From contig NZ_JAAVVC010000015.1 in assembly GCF_018449725.1 (NCBI RefSeq), positions 1 to 64,000 of the forward strand: 64,000 bases of DNA. Reading direction: 5' to 3'. Both the position numbers and the translations under genes were made by a program. The DNA is from Pseudomonas sp. dw_612. Lineage in GTDB: Bacteria > Pseudomonadota > Gammaproteobacteria > Pseudomonadales > Pseudomonadaceae. The notes beneath the pieces were generated by a model that worked only from the letters and a program-made list of their open reading frames with translations, had not been told where the DNA came from and searched no databases. Positions 1 through 8,610 of this stretch are shown piece after piece (position 1 is the first letter of the stretch; each line of letters opens with the position of its first letter).

Positions 1-40
1 TATTGGTGTGACATAGACAGTGTTCACACCACAGAACTAA

Positions 41-63
41 TGTGGGAGCGAGCTTGCTCGCGA
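41..63 (+). repeat. single REP unit (type A)
   Basis: One copy of the REP core TGTGGGAGCGAGCTTGCTCG followed by CGA. It lies just beyond the 3' end of the AraC gene. The same core recurs in more than ten other intergenic places in the window. Confidence 0.85.
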
Positions 64-94
64 TGGCGTCAGCCAAGGCAATGCAAACCTCGGA

Positions 95-1111
95 TCAGCT
101 CGCCTCGTTCAGAATCAAACTCCGATAATGCCCCGGATTGGTCCCCGACCACTTGCGAAACGCCTTATAGAACGAACTGGCATCGGCAAACCCCAACCGC
201 GCGGCAATTTCGGCAAAGCTGATCGCCGGTTCCGCCAGCCAGACAATCGCCAATTCCTTGCGCACGCTGTCCTTCAACCCCTGCCAGGTCTGCCCCTCTT
301 CAGCCAAGCGCCGGCGCAGGGTCGAGGCCGACATGCACAGCTGCTGCGCCAGGGCCTCGGTTTCCGGCCATTGCTCGGCGGGCAGTTGCCGCAAATCGTG
401 CTTGATCCGACTGGCCAGACTTTCCGGGTCGCGGTATTTCACCAGGATGTTGGCCGGCGCATGGGCCAGGAAGCGCTTGAGTTCTTCCGGACTGCGCTTG
501 ATCGGCAGGTCCAGGCAATCGGCGGCGAAAATCATCCGCGTGCGCGGCCGGTCGAAGCGCAGGTTTTCGGAAAACATCACCTGATAGTCATCGCAAAAGT
601 CTGGCGCCGGGCAGCGCAGCTCGATGGCCAGGATCGGAATCCGCCGCCCTGCCAGCCAACAGGCGACGCCGTGGACAATCATCCAATACGTGAAATAGGT
701 GAAGGCCCGGCGCGGTTCCTGGTCGTCTTCGAGCAAGACGATTTCCGCCAGGCTTTGCTGGCGCACCAATTGCGCGGGCAAGTGTTCGAGCATCAATGAC
801 AGAAAGGCCAGGCCCGAGGTGAGGCCAGCGACGAGATTGGGCTGGACCATGGCGCAGCGGCACAGGAATTCCAGGCTACCAGATTTGAGCTGGCGCGGAT
901 CCATGCCGAAAAACTCATCATCCCCACGCCGTGCCAGCAAACGCCACAGTCGTGCGTACGAAGTGGCTGGGACTCGGGCGTCAACAGCGTCCAGCAACGC
1001 CGGATCAATCCCGACTTTGTGCAACGCCTCTTCGGTGGGCGCGCCAGGCGCGCAGCTCTGCAACAGCGCTTCACGCACCAGTTGGATGGCGATGGTGTCT
1101 TTTTCCGACAT
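95..1111 (-). CDS. AraC-family transcriptional regulator
   Basis: A 338-residue regulator. The N-terminal two thirds resembles the arabinose-binding-type sensor domain found in OruR-like AraC regulators. The C-terminal ~100 residues carry the AraC double helix-turn-helix, with MSASTLRRRLAEEG as the first HTH and ISFAEIAARLGFADASSFYK as the second. The start at MSEKDTIAIQ is preferred because the longer reading frame upstream runs into REP repeat sequence, giving residues such as SRASPLPQG that are typical of translated REP. The effector and targets cannot be told, since the flanking gene is outside the window on one side and an unrelated iron operon lies on the other. Confidence 0.85.
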   Translation of the reverse strand: MSEKDTIAIQLVREALLQSCAPGAPTEEALHKVGIDPALLDAVDARVPATSYARLWRLLARRGDDEFFGMDPRQLKSGSLEFLCRCAMVQPNLVAGLTSGLAFLSLMLEHLPAQLVRQQSLAEIVLLEDDQEPRRAFTYFTYWMIVHGVACWLAGRRIPILAIELRCPAPDFCDDYQVMFSENLRFDRPRTRMIFAADCLDLPIKRSPEELKRFLAHAPANILVKYRDPESLASRIKHDLRQLPAEQWPETEALAQQLCMSASTLRRRLAEEGQTWQGLKDSVRKELAIVWLAEPAISFAEIAARLGFADASSFYKAFRKWSGTNPGHYRSLILNEAS

Positions 1112-1172
1112 TGCGCGGGGTGAGCCCTGTTCTTGTTCAAGTGGCGGGCATATTAGCGCAGCGCAGAGCCCC

Positions 1173-1400
1173 TGTGGGAGCGGGCTTGCTCGCGAAGGGG
1201 CCGTGTCAGGCAGCATCTATTTGAATGACACACCGCCTTCGCGGGCAAGCCTCGCTCCTACAATGGATTTGTAGTCGATCACAAATTGGTGGTCATCCTG
1301 CAAACCTGTAGGAGCGAAGCTTGCTCGCGAAGAGGCCGGCACATTCAACATCTCTGCTGACTGACACGCCGCTTTCGCGGGCAAGCCTTGCCCCTACAGG
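1173..1400. repeat. cluster of four REP units
   Basis: Four REP units in alternating orientation (about 1173-1200, 1238-1262, 1307-1336, 1373-1400), forming two inverted pairs able to fold into hairpins. They fill most of the 408-base gap between the AraC gene and the iron operon. The second pair is diverged (TGTAGGAGCGAAGCTTGCTC; TTGCCCCTACAGG). Confidence 0.85.
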
Positions 1401-1461
1401 GAACGGAGTGATCTTTTGGGTCGTTCAGCTCAGGTTCAGCTAAAGTCAATCGATCTCATGT

Positions 1462-1480
1462 GAGAATGAGTGTCATTATG
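1462..1480 (+). promoter_or_regulatory. candidate Fur box upstream of the iron operon
   Basis: GAGAATGAGTGTCATTATG matches the 19-base Fur consensus GATAATGATAATCATTATC at 14 positions, including both GA/AT-rich flanks. It lies 39 bases before the start of the FTR1 permease, where a promoter is expected. This is what is expected for an iron-repressed uptake operon; binding itself is inferred. Confidence 0.75.
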
Positions 1481-1519
1481 TTACAACTTAGCAACCTAAC
1501 TAACTCGACACGGTGCTGA

Positions 1520-2359
1520 ATGCTTGTTCCCTTTTTGATCATGCTGCGCGAAGGCATTGAAGCGGCGTTGATCGTCGGCATTATCGCCAGCTACCTCAAA
1601 CAAACCGGTCGCGGTCAGTGGATGCCCGCCGTATGGATTGGCGTGTTCCTCGCCGCTGCACTGGCGCTGTTGGTCGGTGGTGGCCTGGAGTTGATGAGCG
1701 CCGAGTTCCCGCAGAAGCAACAGGAACTGTTCGAAGGCATCGTCGGTTTGGTTGCCGTCGGCATTCTCAGTTCGATGGTGTTCTGGATGCGCAAAGTGGC
1801 GCGTTCGATCAAGCATTCCCTGCATGTTTCCCTCGATCACGCCTTGGCCGGCTCCAAGCATCAGGTCACGGCGCTGATCGCCATGGTGTTTTTCGCCGTG
1901 GCCCGGGAAGGACTGGAAACGGTGTTCTTTCTGCTGGCAGTGTTCCAGCAAAGCGAAGGCCCGGCGGCACCGATTGGCGCCCTGCTCGGCCTGATCCTGG
2001 CGATCATCGTCGGCTTCCTGATCTACACCGGCAGCATGCGCCTGAACCTCGGCGCGTTCTTCCGCTGGACCGGTTTGTTCATCCTGGTGGTGGCCGCCGG
2101 CATCCTTTCCAACTCGGTGCAGGCCCTGCATGAAGCGGGCGTCTGGAATCACCTGCAAACCGTGCTCTTCGACTTCAGCGCCACACTGCCGATGGATGGC
2201 CCGTTGGGCGCGGTGCTGGCCGGCATGTTCGGCTACCAGGACGCGCCGACCGTCAGCACCCTCGGCGCGTATCTGATTTATCTGGTGGTGGCGCTGGTGA
2301 TGTTCTTCCTCCCGGCCGCCGCGCCCGTCAAGCAGTCTTCTTCCGTTTCCAGCCAGTAA
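1520..2359 (+). CDS. efeU: FTR1-family iron permease (EfeU-like)
   Basis: A 279-residue inner-membrane iron permease with about seven hydrophobic segments. It carries the two family REGLE-type motifs: LREGIEAAL near residue 10 and AREGLETVFF near residue 125, whose acidic residues are thought to pass iron. It heads a four-gene operon with EfeO, EfeB and another EfeO-like protein; the stop is followed within 10 bases by the next start. The upstream Fur box suggests iron repression. In E. coli, EfeUOB imports ferrous iron. The hydrophobic start MLVPFLIMLREG fits the family N-terminus without a signal peptide. Confidence 0.9.
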   Translation: MLVPFLIMLREGIEAALIVGIIASYLKQTGRGQWMPAVWIGVFLAAALALLVGGGLELMSAEFPQKQQELFEGIVGLVAVGILSSMVFWMRKVARSIKHSLHVSLDHALAGSKHQVTALIAMVFFAVAREGLETVFFLLAVFQQSEGPAAPIGALLGLILAIIVGFLIYTGSMRLNLGAFFRWTGLFILVVAAGILSNSVQALHEAGVWNHLQTVLFDFSATLPMDGPLGAVLAGMFGYQDAPTVSTLGAYLIYLVVALVMFFLPAAAPVKQSSSVSSQ

Positions 2360-2367
2360 GGGCTTTC

Positions 2368-3567
2368 ATGTCAACGCCTATTCCTCCCGTGGCTTCACCT
2401 CCCCGCGCGTTGCGCTGGGCGGTGGCCGGTTCGGTGATCGTGATGATCGCGGCCGGTGGCCTGTTCTACTACGCCTCGAAAATGGCCGCTGCAAAGCGCC
2501 AGACCAACCATGACGAAGTGGTGGTGAACATTCACCCGAAAAGTTGCGAACCGAATGCGCTGACGGTCCCGGCCGGGCGCGCCAGTTTCCGCATCGTCAA
2601 CCGCTCCGACCGTGCCGTTGAATGGGAAATCCTCGACGGCGTGCTGGTGCTCGAAGAACGGGAAAACATCGCCCCCGGGCTGAGCCAGGTGATCAACGCC
2701 AACCTCGCGCCCGGCGACTACGCGATCACCTGCGGTTTGCTGAGCAACCCCCGCGGCACCTTGCACGTGACCCCGACGGCTGCGTCCGACGCGGCGGCCA
2801 AGGCACAGCCATCGATGGTCGCGTTCATCGGTCCGCTGTCGGAATTCCGGGTGTACCTGAGCAGCCAGAGCAGCGCATTGATCAGAGCCACGACCGCGCT
2901 CAAGGACGCCATTGAGGCCGGCGATCTGGCCCAGGCTCAGGCGCTTTACGTGCCGGCCCGCGCCGCTTATCAACGGATCGCCCCGGCCGCCCAGCGTCTG
3001 GCCGAGCTCGATAACGCCGTCAACGCCCGTGCCGATTACTTCGAAAAACGTGAACAGGATCCGGCCTTCACCGGTTTCCATCGCCTCGAATACGCGTTGT
3101 TCCAGCAACGCAAACTCGACGCCCTGACGCCGGTGGCCATGCAGTTGATCATCGACATCACCACGCTCAAACAGCAATTGCTCGCCCAGTCCCTGCCGCC
3201 GGAGCAGTTGGTGAGCATTGTGGTGCGCAACCTCAACAGCATCGCCGAGGTTCGCGCCAGCAGCGGCGAAGAAGAACGCTACAGCCACACCGACCTGAAT
3301 GGCTTTGCCGCCAACCTCGACGCGGCGCGCAAGGTTGTCGATCTGTTGCGGCCGTTGCTGAGCAAGTCTGCCGCCGAGTTGCTGCCAAAAATCGACAGTG
3401 CCATCAGCGCTTTCGACGCCGAACTCAATGGATTCAAGGTCAAGGACGGCTACGCCAGCTACGACACGGTCAGTGCCGAGCAGCGCAAACAGATCGCCGA
3501 CAAGGCCAAAACCCTGGCCAGCGTACTCGACGAAATCGACCCAGCCCTTGGCCTTTCCGGCCTGTAA
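2368..3567 (+). CDS. efeO: iron uptake protein EfeO (cupredoxin plus M75/imelysin domain)
   Basis: A 399-residue periplasmic protein. An N-terminal hydrophobic segment (about residues 15-36) acts as signal or anchor. It is followed by a cupredoxin-like domain (about 45-135; VVVNIHPKSCEPNALTVPAG) and an M75 (imelysin-like) helical domain (about 150-399). The HxxE metal motif of M75 proteins is visible in GFHRLEYALF. In EfeUOB systems EfeO is the periplasmic iron-binding partner of the FTR1 permease. It sits 8 bases after efeU and 18 bases before efeB, so it is co-transcribed. Confidence 0.9.
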   Translation: MSTPIPPVASPPRALRWAVAGSVIVMIAAGGLFYYASKMAAAKRQTNHDEVVVNIHPKSCEPNALTVPAGRASFRIVNRSDRAVEWEILDGVLVLEERENIAPGLSQVINANLAPGDYAITCGLLSNPRGTLHVTPTAASDAAAKAQPSMVAFIGPLSEFRVYLSSQSSALIRATTALKDAIEAGDLAQAQALYVPARAAYQRIAPAAQRLAELDNAVNARADYFEKREQDPAFTGFHRLEYALFQQRKLDALTPVAMQLIIDITTLKQQLLAQSLPPEQLVSIVVRNLNSIAEVRASSGEEERYSHTDLNGFAANLDAARKVVDLLRPLLSKSAAELLPKIDSAISAFDAELNGFKVKDGYASYDTVSAEQRKQIADKAKTLASVLDEIDPALGLSGL

Positions 3568-3585
3568 GTAGAAGACGACATTTAG

Positions 3586-4881
3586 ATGAAAGACTTAGAA
3601 CAGTTTTCCGCCCAGCGTCGCCGCGTATTGATGGGCATGGGCGCCGCCGGTGTCGCGTTGGCCGGCACCGCCCTGAGCTGCCCGGCGATGGCCGCGTCCA
3701 GCCAGGTGACCGAAGCGCCGAGCAGCGAAAAGACCGAAGATCGCCATACCTTTTATGGCAAGCACCAGACCGGCATTGTGACCCCGCGCCCGGCGTCGGG
3801 CATGTTGGTGTCGTTTGATGTATTGGCCGCCGACCGCGATGACCTGGAGCGACTGTTCCGCACCCTCAACGAGCGTATCGCGTTCCTGATGAAGGGCGGC
3901 GCCGTGGCGCAGGTTGATCCGAAATTGCCGCCCGTGGATTCAGGGATTCTTGGCCCGGTGGTCACGCCGGACAACCTGACCATCACCGTGTCGGTGGGCG
4001 AGTCGCTGTTCGATGAGCGCTTCGGCCTGGCCAACGCCAAACCCAAGCGGCTGATCCGCATGGTCGGTTTCCCCAACGATGCCCTGGAAGCCGATTGCTG
4101 CCACGGCGACTTGAGCCTGCAGTTCTGTTCCAACACCACCGACACCAACATCCACGCCCTGCGCGACATCGTGAAAAACCTGCCGGACCTGCTGCTGGTG
4201 CGCTGGAAACAGGAAGGTAGCGTACCGCCGCAAGCCCCGGCGAAATCCGGTGTGCCGGCGCAAAGTGCGCGCAACTTTTTGGGTTTTCGCGACGGTTCGG
4301 CTAACCCGGATTCCAACGACGCCAAGGCCATGGACAGCATCGTCTGGGTGCAACCGGGCAGCGACGAGCCGACCTGGGCCGCGAATGGCAGCTACCAGGC
4401 GGTGCGGATCATCCGCAATTTCGTCGAACGCTGGGACCGCACGCCGTTGCAGGAACAGGAAAGCATCCTCGGCCGGGTCAAGAGCAGCGGCGCACCGATG
4501 GGCGGCGAGCACGAATCCCAGGTCCCGGACTACGCCAAGGACCCGGAAGGCAAACTGACCAAGCTCGACGCGCACATTCGCCTGGCCAACCCGCGGACTG
4601 CGCAAACCCAGGCCAACCTGATCCTGCGTCGGCCGTTCAACTATTCCAACGGCGTGAACAAGAACGGCCAGCTCGAAATGGGCCTGTTGTTCATCTGCTA
4701 CCAGGCCGACCTGGAAAAAGGCTTCATCACCGTCCAGACCCGCCTCAACGGCGAACCGCTGGAGGAATACCTCAAGCCGGTGGGCGGCGGGTACTTCTTC
4801 ACCTTGCCGGGTGTTACGGGCGACAAAGACTTCATCGGTCGCTCGCTGCTCGACGCTACACACACCACAACAAACGCATAA
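3586..4881 (+). CDS. efeB: Dyp-type peroxidase / deferrochelatase EfeB, Tat-exported
   Basis: A 431-residue heme peroxidase of the dye-decolourising (Dyp) family. The N-terminus has a twin-arginine signal, QRRRVLMGMGAAGVALAG, predicting folded export to the periplasm. The family GXXDG-type motif appears as GFRDGSANP near residue 232, containing the distal catalytic aspartate. The C-terminal heme-binding region lies near VKSSGAPMGG. EfeB is proposed to oxidise ferrous iron or free iron from heme for EfeO/EfeU. It is the third gene of the operon, 24 bases before a second EfeO-like gene. Confidence 0.92.
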   Translation: MKDLEQFSAQRRRVLMGMGAAGVALAGTALSCPAMAASSQVTEAPSSEKTEDRHTFYGKHQTGIVTPRPASGMLVSFDVLAADRDDLERLFRTLNERIAFLMKGGAVAQVDPKLPPVDSGILGPVVTPDNLTITVSVGESLFDERFGLANAKPKRLIRMVGFPNDALEADCCHGDLSLQFCSNTTDTNIHALRDIVKNLPDLLLVRWKQEGSVPPQAPAKSGVPAQSARNFLGFRDGSANPDSNDAKAMDSIVWVQPGSDEPTWAANGSYQAVRIIRNFVERWDRTPLQEQESILGRVKSSGAPMGGEHESQVPDYAKDPEGKLTKLDAHIRLANPRTAQTQANLILRRPFNYSNGVNKNGQLEMGLLFICYQADLEKGFITVQTRLNGEPLEEYLKPVGGGYFFTLPGVTGDKDFIGRSLLDATHTTTNA

Positions 4882-4905
4882 CAACCCCCAACACGGAACC
4901 GTCCC

Positions 4906-5730
4906 ATGAAAAAGTCACCACTCGCTTTAATGCTGACCCTTGGCTTGCTCAACACCCCGTTTTCGGCTTTCGCGGCAACGGCGCCGCTGGATCTGGTGGG
5001 ACCGGTATCGGACTACAAGATCTACGTCACCGAACAACTGGACCAGTTGGGTGAGCACACCCAGAAGTTCACCGACGCCGTGAAAAAAGGCGACCTGGCT
5101 ACCGCGCAAAAGCTCTACGCACCGACCCGCGTCTTCTACGAGTCGATCGAGCCGATTGCCGAGCTGTTCAGTGACTTGGATGCGTCCATCGACTCCCGTG
5201 TCGACGACCACGAAAAAGGCGTGAAAGCCGAAGACTTCACCGGTTTCCACCGCATCGAATACACCCTGTTCTCGGAAAAGAGCACCCAGGGTCTGGGCGA
5301 ATTGGCTGATGGTCTGAACAAAGACGTCAAAGACCTGCAAGCCCGCGTCGCCGGCCTGACCTTCCCGCCTGAGAAAGTCGTGGGCGGTGCTGCTGCGCTG
5401 CTTGAAGAAGTGGCGGCGACCAAGATCTCCGGTGAAGAAGACCGTTACAGCCACACCGACCTTTATGACTTCCAGGGCAACATCGACGGTGCGAAGAAAA
5501 TCGTCGACCTGTTCCACCCGCAGATCGAGAAGCAGGACAAAGCCTTCATCGCCAAGGTCGACAAGAACTTTGCGACCGTGGACAAGATCCTGGCCAAGTA
5601 CAAAACCAAGGATGGCGGTTTCGAAACTTACGACAAAGTGAAAGAAGCGGATCGTAAGGCGCTGGTTGGCCCGGTGAATACCTTGGCGGAAGATTTGTCG
5701 ACGTTGCGCGGGAAGTTGGGGCTGAACTAA
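4906..5730 (+). CDS. second EfeO/EfeM-like M75 iron-binding protein
   Basis: A 274-residue secreted protein with a clear signal peptide (LALMLTLGLLNTPFSAFA) followed by only an M75 domain. The HxxE motif appears in GFHRIEYTLF, and the motif EEDRYSHTDLYDFQGNIDGA parallels EERYSHTDLNGFAANLDAA of the upstream EfeO. It lacks the cupredoxin domain, so it matches the short EfeM type. It is the last gene of the iron operon, so the cell makes one anchored two-domain and one soluble one-domain iron-binding protein. Confidence 0.87.
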   Translation: MKKSPLALMLTLGLLNTPFSAFAATAPLDLVGPVSDYKIYVTEQLDQLGEHTQKFTDAVKKGDLATAQKLYAPTRVFYESIEPIAELFSDLDASIDSRVDDHEKGVKAEDFTGFHRIEYTLFSEKSTQGLGELADGLNKDVKDLQARVAGLTFPPEKVVGGAAALLEEVAATKISGEEDRYSHTDLYDFQGNIDGAKKIVDLFHPQIEKQDKAFIAKVDKNFATVDKILAKYKTKDGGFETYDKVKEADRKALVGPVNTLAEDLSTLRGKLGLN

Positions 5731-5747
5731 GCCTCGGCGTCGTTTGT

Positions 5748-5826
5748 AAAAAGATCGCAGCCTTCGGCAGCTCCTACGGGGTGTACGTCATCCCAATGTA
5801 GGAGCTGCCGGAGGCTGCGATCTTTT
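5748..5826. repeat. inverted repeat pair, type B (GATCGCAGCC...)
   Basis: Two inverted copies of AAGATCGCAGCCTTCGGCAG-CTCCTAC about 20 bases apart, lying between convergent genes (the iron operon and pssA). The long hairpin ending in TTTT could also act as a bidirectional terminator. Confidence 0.85.
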
Positions 5827-5837
5827 GCTTTTAAGCT

Positions 5838-7181
5838 TTACAACATCCGATACAGCAACCGCTCAATCCGCACCCTGCTTACCCGCTTGAGAAACTTGGC
5901 CACCGCCCCCGGGTATTCCGGCAGGGTTTCCAGGTCCAGGTAACGCGTGACGCGTTCGGTGTTCTCGAAAATCTCCGCCAGCTCTTGGCGACGCGGCACC
6001 TGCAACTCGTTTTTCGGGTCGTCGATCAACAACGCGTTTTCCAGATCGAGACGGAACGCCCGTGGGTTGAGGTTGTTGCCGGTCAGCAAGGTGTAGCGCT
6101 CGTCGATCCACATGCCCTTGAGGTGATAGGTGTTGTCGCCGTCACGCCATAGGTGCAGGTTCAACTGGCCGCTGTCGATGTTCTGCTGATGGCGCTTGGC
6201 GAAGCGGCGCAGGCTGATCTCGTAGAGGTACGGCAGCGCGGCGATCACCTTGAACGGCTCGTTCGGCGGGATGTAGAAGTCGTTGGCGGTCTTGTCGCCG
6301 ACGATGATGTCGATCTTCACCCCACGGGCCAGGGCCCGGTTGATTTCCCGGGTCACTTGCAGCGGCAGGTTGAAATACGGCGTGCAGATGGTTAGTTGAT
6401 GTTGGGCGCTGGCGATCAATTCGCAGATCACCCGGCTCAGCGGGTTGTTCTTGCCCACACCGAGCAATGGACTCACCGACAAACCACCCTTGGCCGTGCT
6501 GCCAGCCGTGGTGTCGTAGGTCGCGTGCTTGAGACGGCTGCGCAGGTCGCCGATGTCGTTGCGCAGGCTGCGGGTGGTCGGCAGGTTCGGCAGATCGAGG
6601 CGATGCACCGCTTTAGAGGCGATCAAACCGTGCTGGATCAGGTGCTGCATGGAATCGGCCAGCGCGCTGTTCTGCAGCAGGTGATAGCGGTCGTAGCGGT
6701 ACTTGTCGAATTTGTGCAGGTACACGTTGTTCAGGCTCGCGCCGCTGTAGATCACGCAATCATCGATCACGAAACCTTTCAGGTGCAGCACGCCGAACAG
6801 CTCGCGGGTCTGCACCGGCACGCCGTACACCGGCACTTCGCTGGCATGAGTACGGGTCATTTCCTGATACCAGGCCGAATTGCCCGGCTGCTTGCCTGCG
6901 CCGATCAAGCCACGCTGGGCGCGCAACCAGTCGACGACCACCACCACGTCCAGTTCCGGACGCGCCAGTTTGGCAGCGTGCAAGGCATCGAGGATTTCCT
7001 GGCCGGCTTCGTCGTGTTGCAAATAAAGCGCGACGATGTAGATGCGCTGGGTCGCCTGGGCGATTTTTTCCAGCAGGCAACGACGGTATTCGGCGGCGCC
7101 GGACAGAATGGTGACGGCATCGGCGGTCAGCGGAAAACTGCGCAGTTTAGGCAGCAGAGAGCGTTTGAAAAGCGACGGCAT
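5838..7181 (-). CDS. pssA: CDP-diacylglycerol--serine O-phosphatidyltransferase (phosphatidylserine synthase)
   Basis: A 447-residue enzyme of the phospholipase D superfamily that makes phosphatidylserine from CDP-diacylglycerol and serine, the first step to phosphatidylethanolamine. Two HxK-type PLD motifs are visible: VLHLKGFVIDDCVIYSGASL in the first half and YHLKGMWIDERYTLLTGNNL in the second. Long stretches such as KYRYDRYH, TICTPYFNLP and IIVGDKTANDFYIP match E. coli PssA, which is 451 residues, so the gene is full length. It stands alone between two type B repeats. Confidence 0.95.
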   Translation of the reverse strand: MPSLFKRSLLPKLRSFPLTADAVTILSGAAEYRRCLLEKIAQATQRIYIVALYLQHDEAGQEILDALHAAKLARPELDVVVVVDWLRAQRGLIGAGKQPGNSAWYQEMTRTHASEVPVYGVPVQTRELFGVLHLKGFVIDDCVIYSGASLNNVYLHKFDKYRYDRYHLLQNSALADSMQHLIQHGLIASKAVHRLDLPNLPTTRSLRNDIGDLRSRLKHATYDTTAGSTAKGGLSVSPLLGVGKNNPLSRVICELIASAQHQLTICTPYFNLPLQVTREINRALARGVKIDIIVGDKTANDFYIPPNEPFKVIAALPYLYEISLRRFAKRHQQNIDSGQLNLHLWRDGDNTYHLKGMWIDERYTLLTGNNLNPRAFRLDLENALLIDDPKNELQVPRRQELAEIFENTERVTRYLDLETLPEYPGAVAKFLKRVSRVRIERLLYRML

Positions 7182-7255
7182 AAGGCTCGCAAAAAGGTCG
7201 AATCCGAAGAACCCGAGAGCTTACACCATGGATGGGTTTGGGTCTTGTTGAGGGC

Positions 7256-7324
7256 AAAAGATCGCAGCCTTCGGCAGCTCCTACAGAGATCGGTGTAGGA
7301 GCTGCCGAAGGCTGCGATCTTTTG
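7256..7324. repeat. inverted repeat pair, type B
   Basis: Inverted copies of AAAGATCGCAGCCTTCGGCA-GCTCCTACA separated by about 10 bases, between divergent pssA and the TetR gene. The long open frame into the TetR gene from here is translated repeat, not protein. Confidence 0.85.
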
Positions 7325-7349
7325 ACTTTAAAAAACCGGTTGACCAAGG

Positions 7350-7363
7350 AGAACGATCGTTCT
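7350..7363. promoter_or_regulatory. perfect 14-base palindrome, probable TetR operator
   Basis: AGAACGATCGTTCT is a perfect palindrome ending 12 bases before the TetR start codon. The position and form are typical of an autoregulatory TetR operator of the RutR/NemR-like kind. The link to this regulator is inferred. Confidence 0.7.
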
Positions 7364-7375
7364 ACTGTTTGCCGC

Positions 7376-7939
7376 ATGAACGAACTCACCAGCAACGACA
7401 CACGCAACATCATTCTGGACGTCACCGAAAAGTTGATCTACAAAAGTGGCATTGCCGCCACCGGCATGGATCTTCTGGTGAAAACCGCCGGCGTCTCCCG
7501 GAAAAGTATCTACCGCTACTTCGCCAACAAGGAGGAACTGACCGTCGCCGCCCTGCAACGCCGCGACGTGCGCTGGATGAACTGGTACCGCACTGAAGTC
7601 GACAACGCCCCGACCCCGGCCGAGCGCCTGCTCAACCTGTTTACCGTGCTCCGGGCCTGGTTTGACTCCGAAGGCTTTCGCGGCTGTGCTTTCATTAACA
7701 CCAGCGGTGAAACCGGCGACCCGCAAGACCCGGTTCGCCTGGTCGCCAAAGACCATAAACAGAAATTGCTCGACTACGTGTGCGAGCTTTGTACCGAACA
7801 TGGCGCCACCGACCCGCAGGCACTGTCCAGACAGTTGCTGATCCTGATCGATGGGGCCATTACCGTAGCGCTTGTGATGGGTGATCACAGCGCCGCCGAT
7901 AATGCGCAATGCATGGCGCGAAAGTTATTGGACCTGTAA
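7376..7939 (+). CDS. TetR-family transcriptional regulator
   Basis: A 187-residue repressor. The N-terminal HTH spans about residues 8-55 with the typical GMDLLVKTAGVSRKSIYRYFANKEEL. The C-terminal ligand domain includes a RGCAFINTSGE segment seen in TetR proteins with a C-terminal TetR_C domain. The ATG at MNELTSNDTRN is chosen over the longer frame because the upstream part crosses a repeat and the operator palindrome. It is followed after 57 bases by a DUF1348 gene and probably controls both; the effector is unknown. Confidence 0.88.
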   Translation: MNELTSNDTRNIILDVTEKLIYKSGIAATGMDLLVKTAGVSRKSIYRYFANKEELTVAALQRRDVRWMNWYRTEVDNAPTPAERLLNLFTVLRAWFDSEGFRGCAFINTSGETGDPQDPVRLVAKDHKQKLLDYVCELCTEHGATDPQALSRQLLILIDGAITVALVMGDHSAADNAQCMARKLLDL

Positions 7940-7996
7940 CTGCTTAATCAAGCTCGACACTGTGTTTTAACTTTACTTTGATCAGGAGACATTAAA

Positions 7997-8476
7997 ATGT
8001 CATCTAACGCCGAAGTTCGTCCGCCATTGCCGCCGTTCACCCGTGAATCGGCGATTGAAAAAGTTCGCCTGGCCGAAGATGGCTGGAACTCCCGCGACCC
8101 GGAGCGCGTCTCCCTGGCCTACACCCTGGACACCCAGTGGCGTAACCGCGCCGAATTCGCCTACAACCGCGAAGAAGCCAAAGGTTTCCTGACCCGCAAA
8201 TGGGCCAAGGAACTGGACTACCGATTGATCAAGGAACTCTGGGCCTTCACCGGCAACCGCATCGCCGTGCGCTACGCCTATGAATGGCACGACGACTCGG
8301 GCAACTGGTTCCGTTCCTACGGTAACGAAAACTGGGAGTTTGACGAGAACGGCTTGATGGCCAACCGTTTTGCCTGCATCAACGATATGCCGATCAAAGA
8401 AAGCGAGCGTAAATTCCATTGGCCGCTGGGGCGTCGTCCGGATGATCATCCGGGCCTGTCCGACCTGGGCCTGTAA
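7997..8476 (+). CDS. DUF1348 / NTF2-like (SnoaL-fold) protein
   Basis: A 159-residue soluble protein with the conserved DUF1348 sequence: AEDGWNSRDPERVSLAYT near the start, WRNRAEFAYNREEAKGFLTR in the middle, and a WHWPLGRRPDDHPGL-like C-terminus. DUF1348 proteins have an NTF2-like cone fold; their reaction is not established. It is preceded by a good ribosome site (CAGGAGA) and follows the TetR gene in the same direction, so it is the likely target of that regulator, perhaps in detoxification of a small molecule. Confidence 0.85.
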   Translation: MSSNAEVRPPLPPFTRESAIEKVRLAEDGWNSRDPERVSLAYTLDTQWRNRAEFAYNREEAKGFLTRKWAKELDYRLIKELWAFTGNRIAVRYAYEWHDDSGNWFRSYGNENWEFDENGLMANRFACINDMPIKESERKFHWPLGRRPDDHPGLSDLGL

Positions 8477-8501
8477 CTTACCCGACTTGAAATGATTTCC
8501 C

Positions 8502-8596
8502 CTGTAGGAGCTGCCGAAGGCTGCGATTTTTTGATGTTGCTTTTTAAGGGCAAGATCAAAAGATCGCAGCCTCGCTTCACTCGGCAGCTCCTACAG
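8502..8596. repeat. inverted repeat pair, type B
   Basis: Inverted GTAGGAGCTGCCGAAGGCTG / AGATCGCAGCCTCGCTTCAC-type copies around a 25-base spacer, between convergent genes (DUF1348 and sfnG). The right copy has an inserted GCTTCACT segment. Confidence 0.82.
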
Positions 8597-8610
8597 AGGA
8601 TTTGGGGTGG

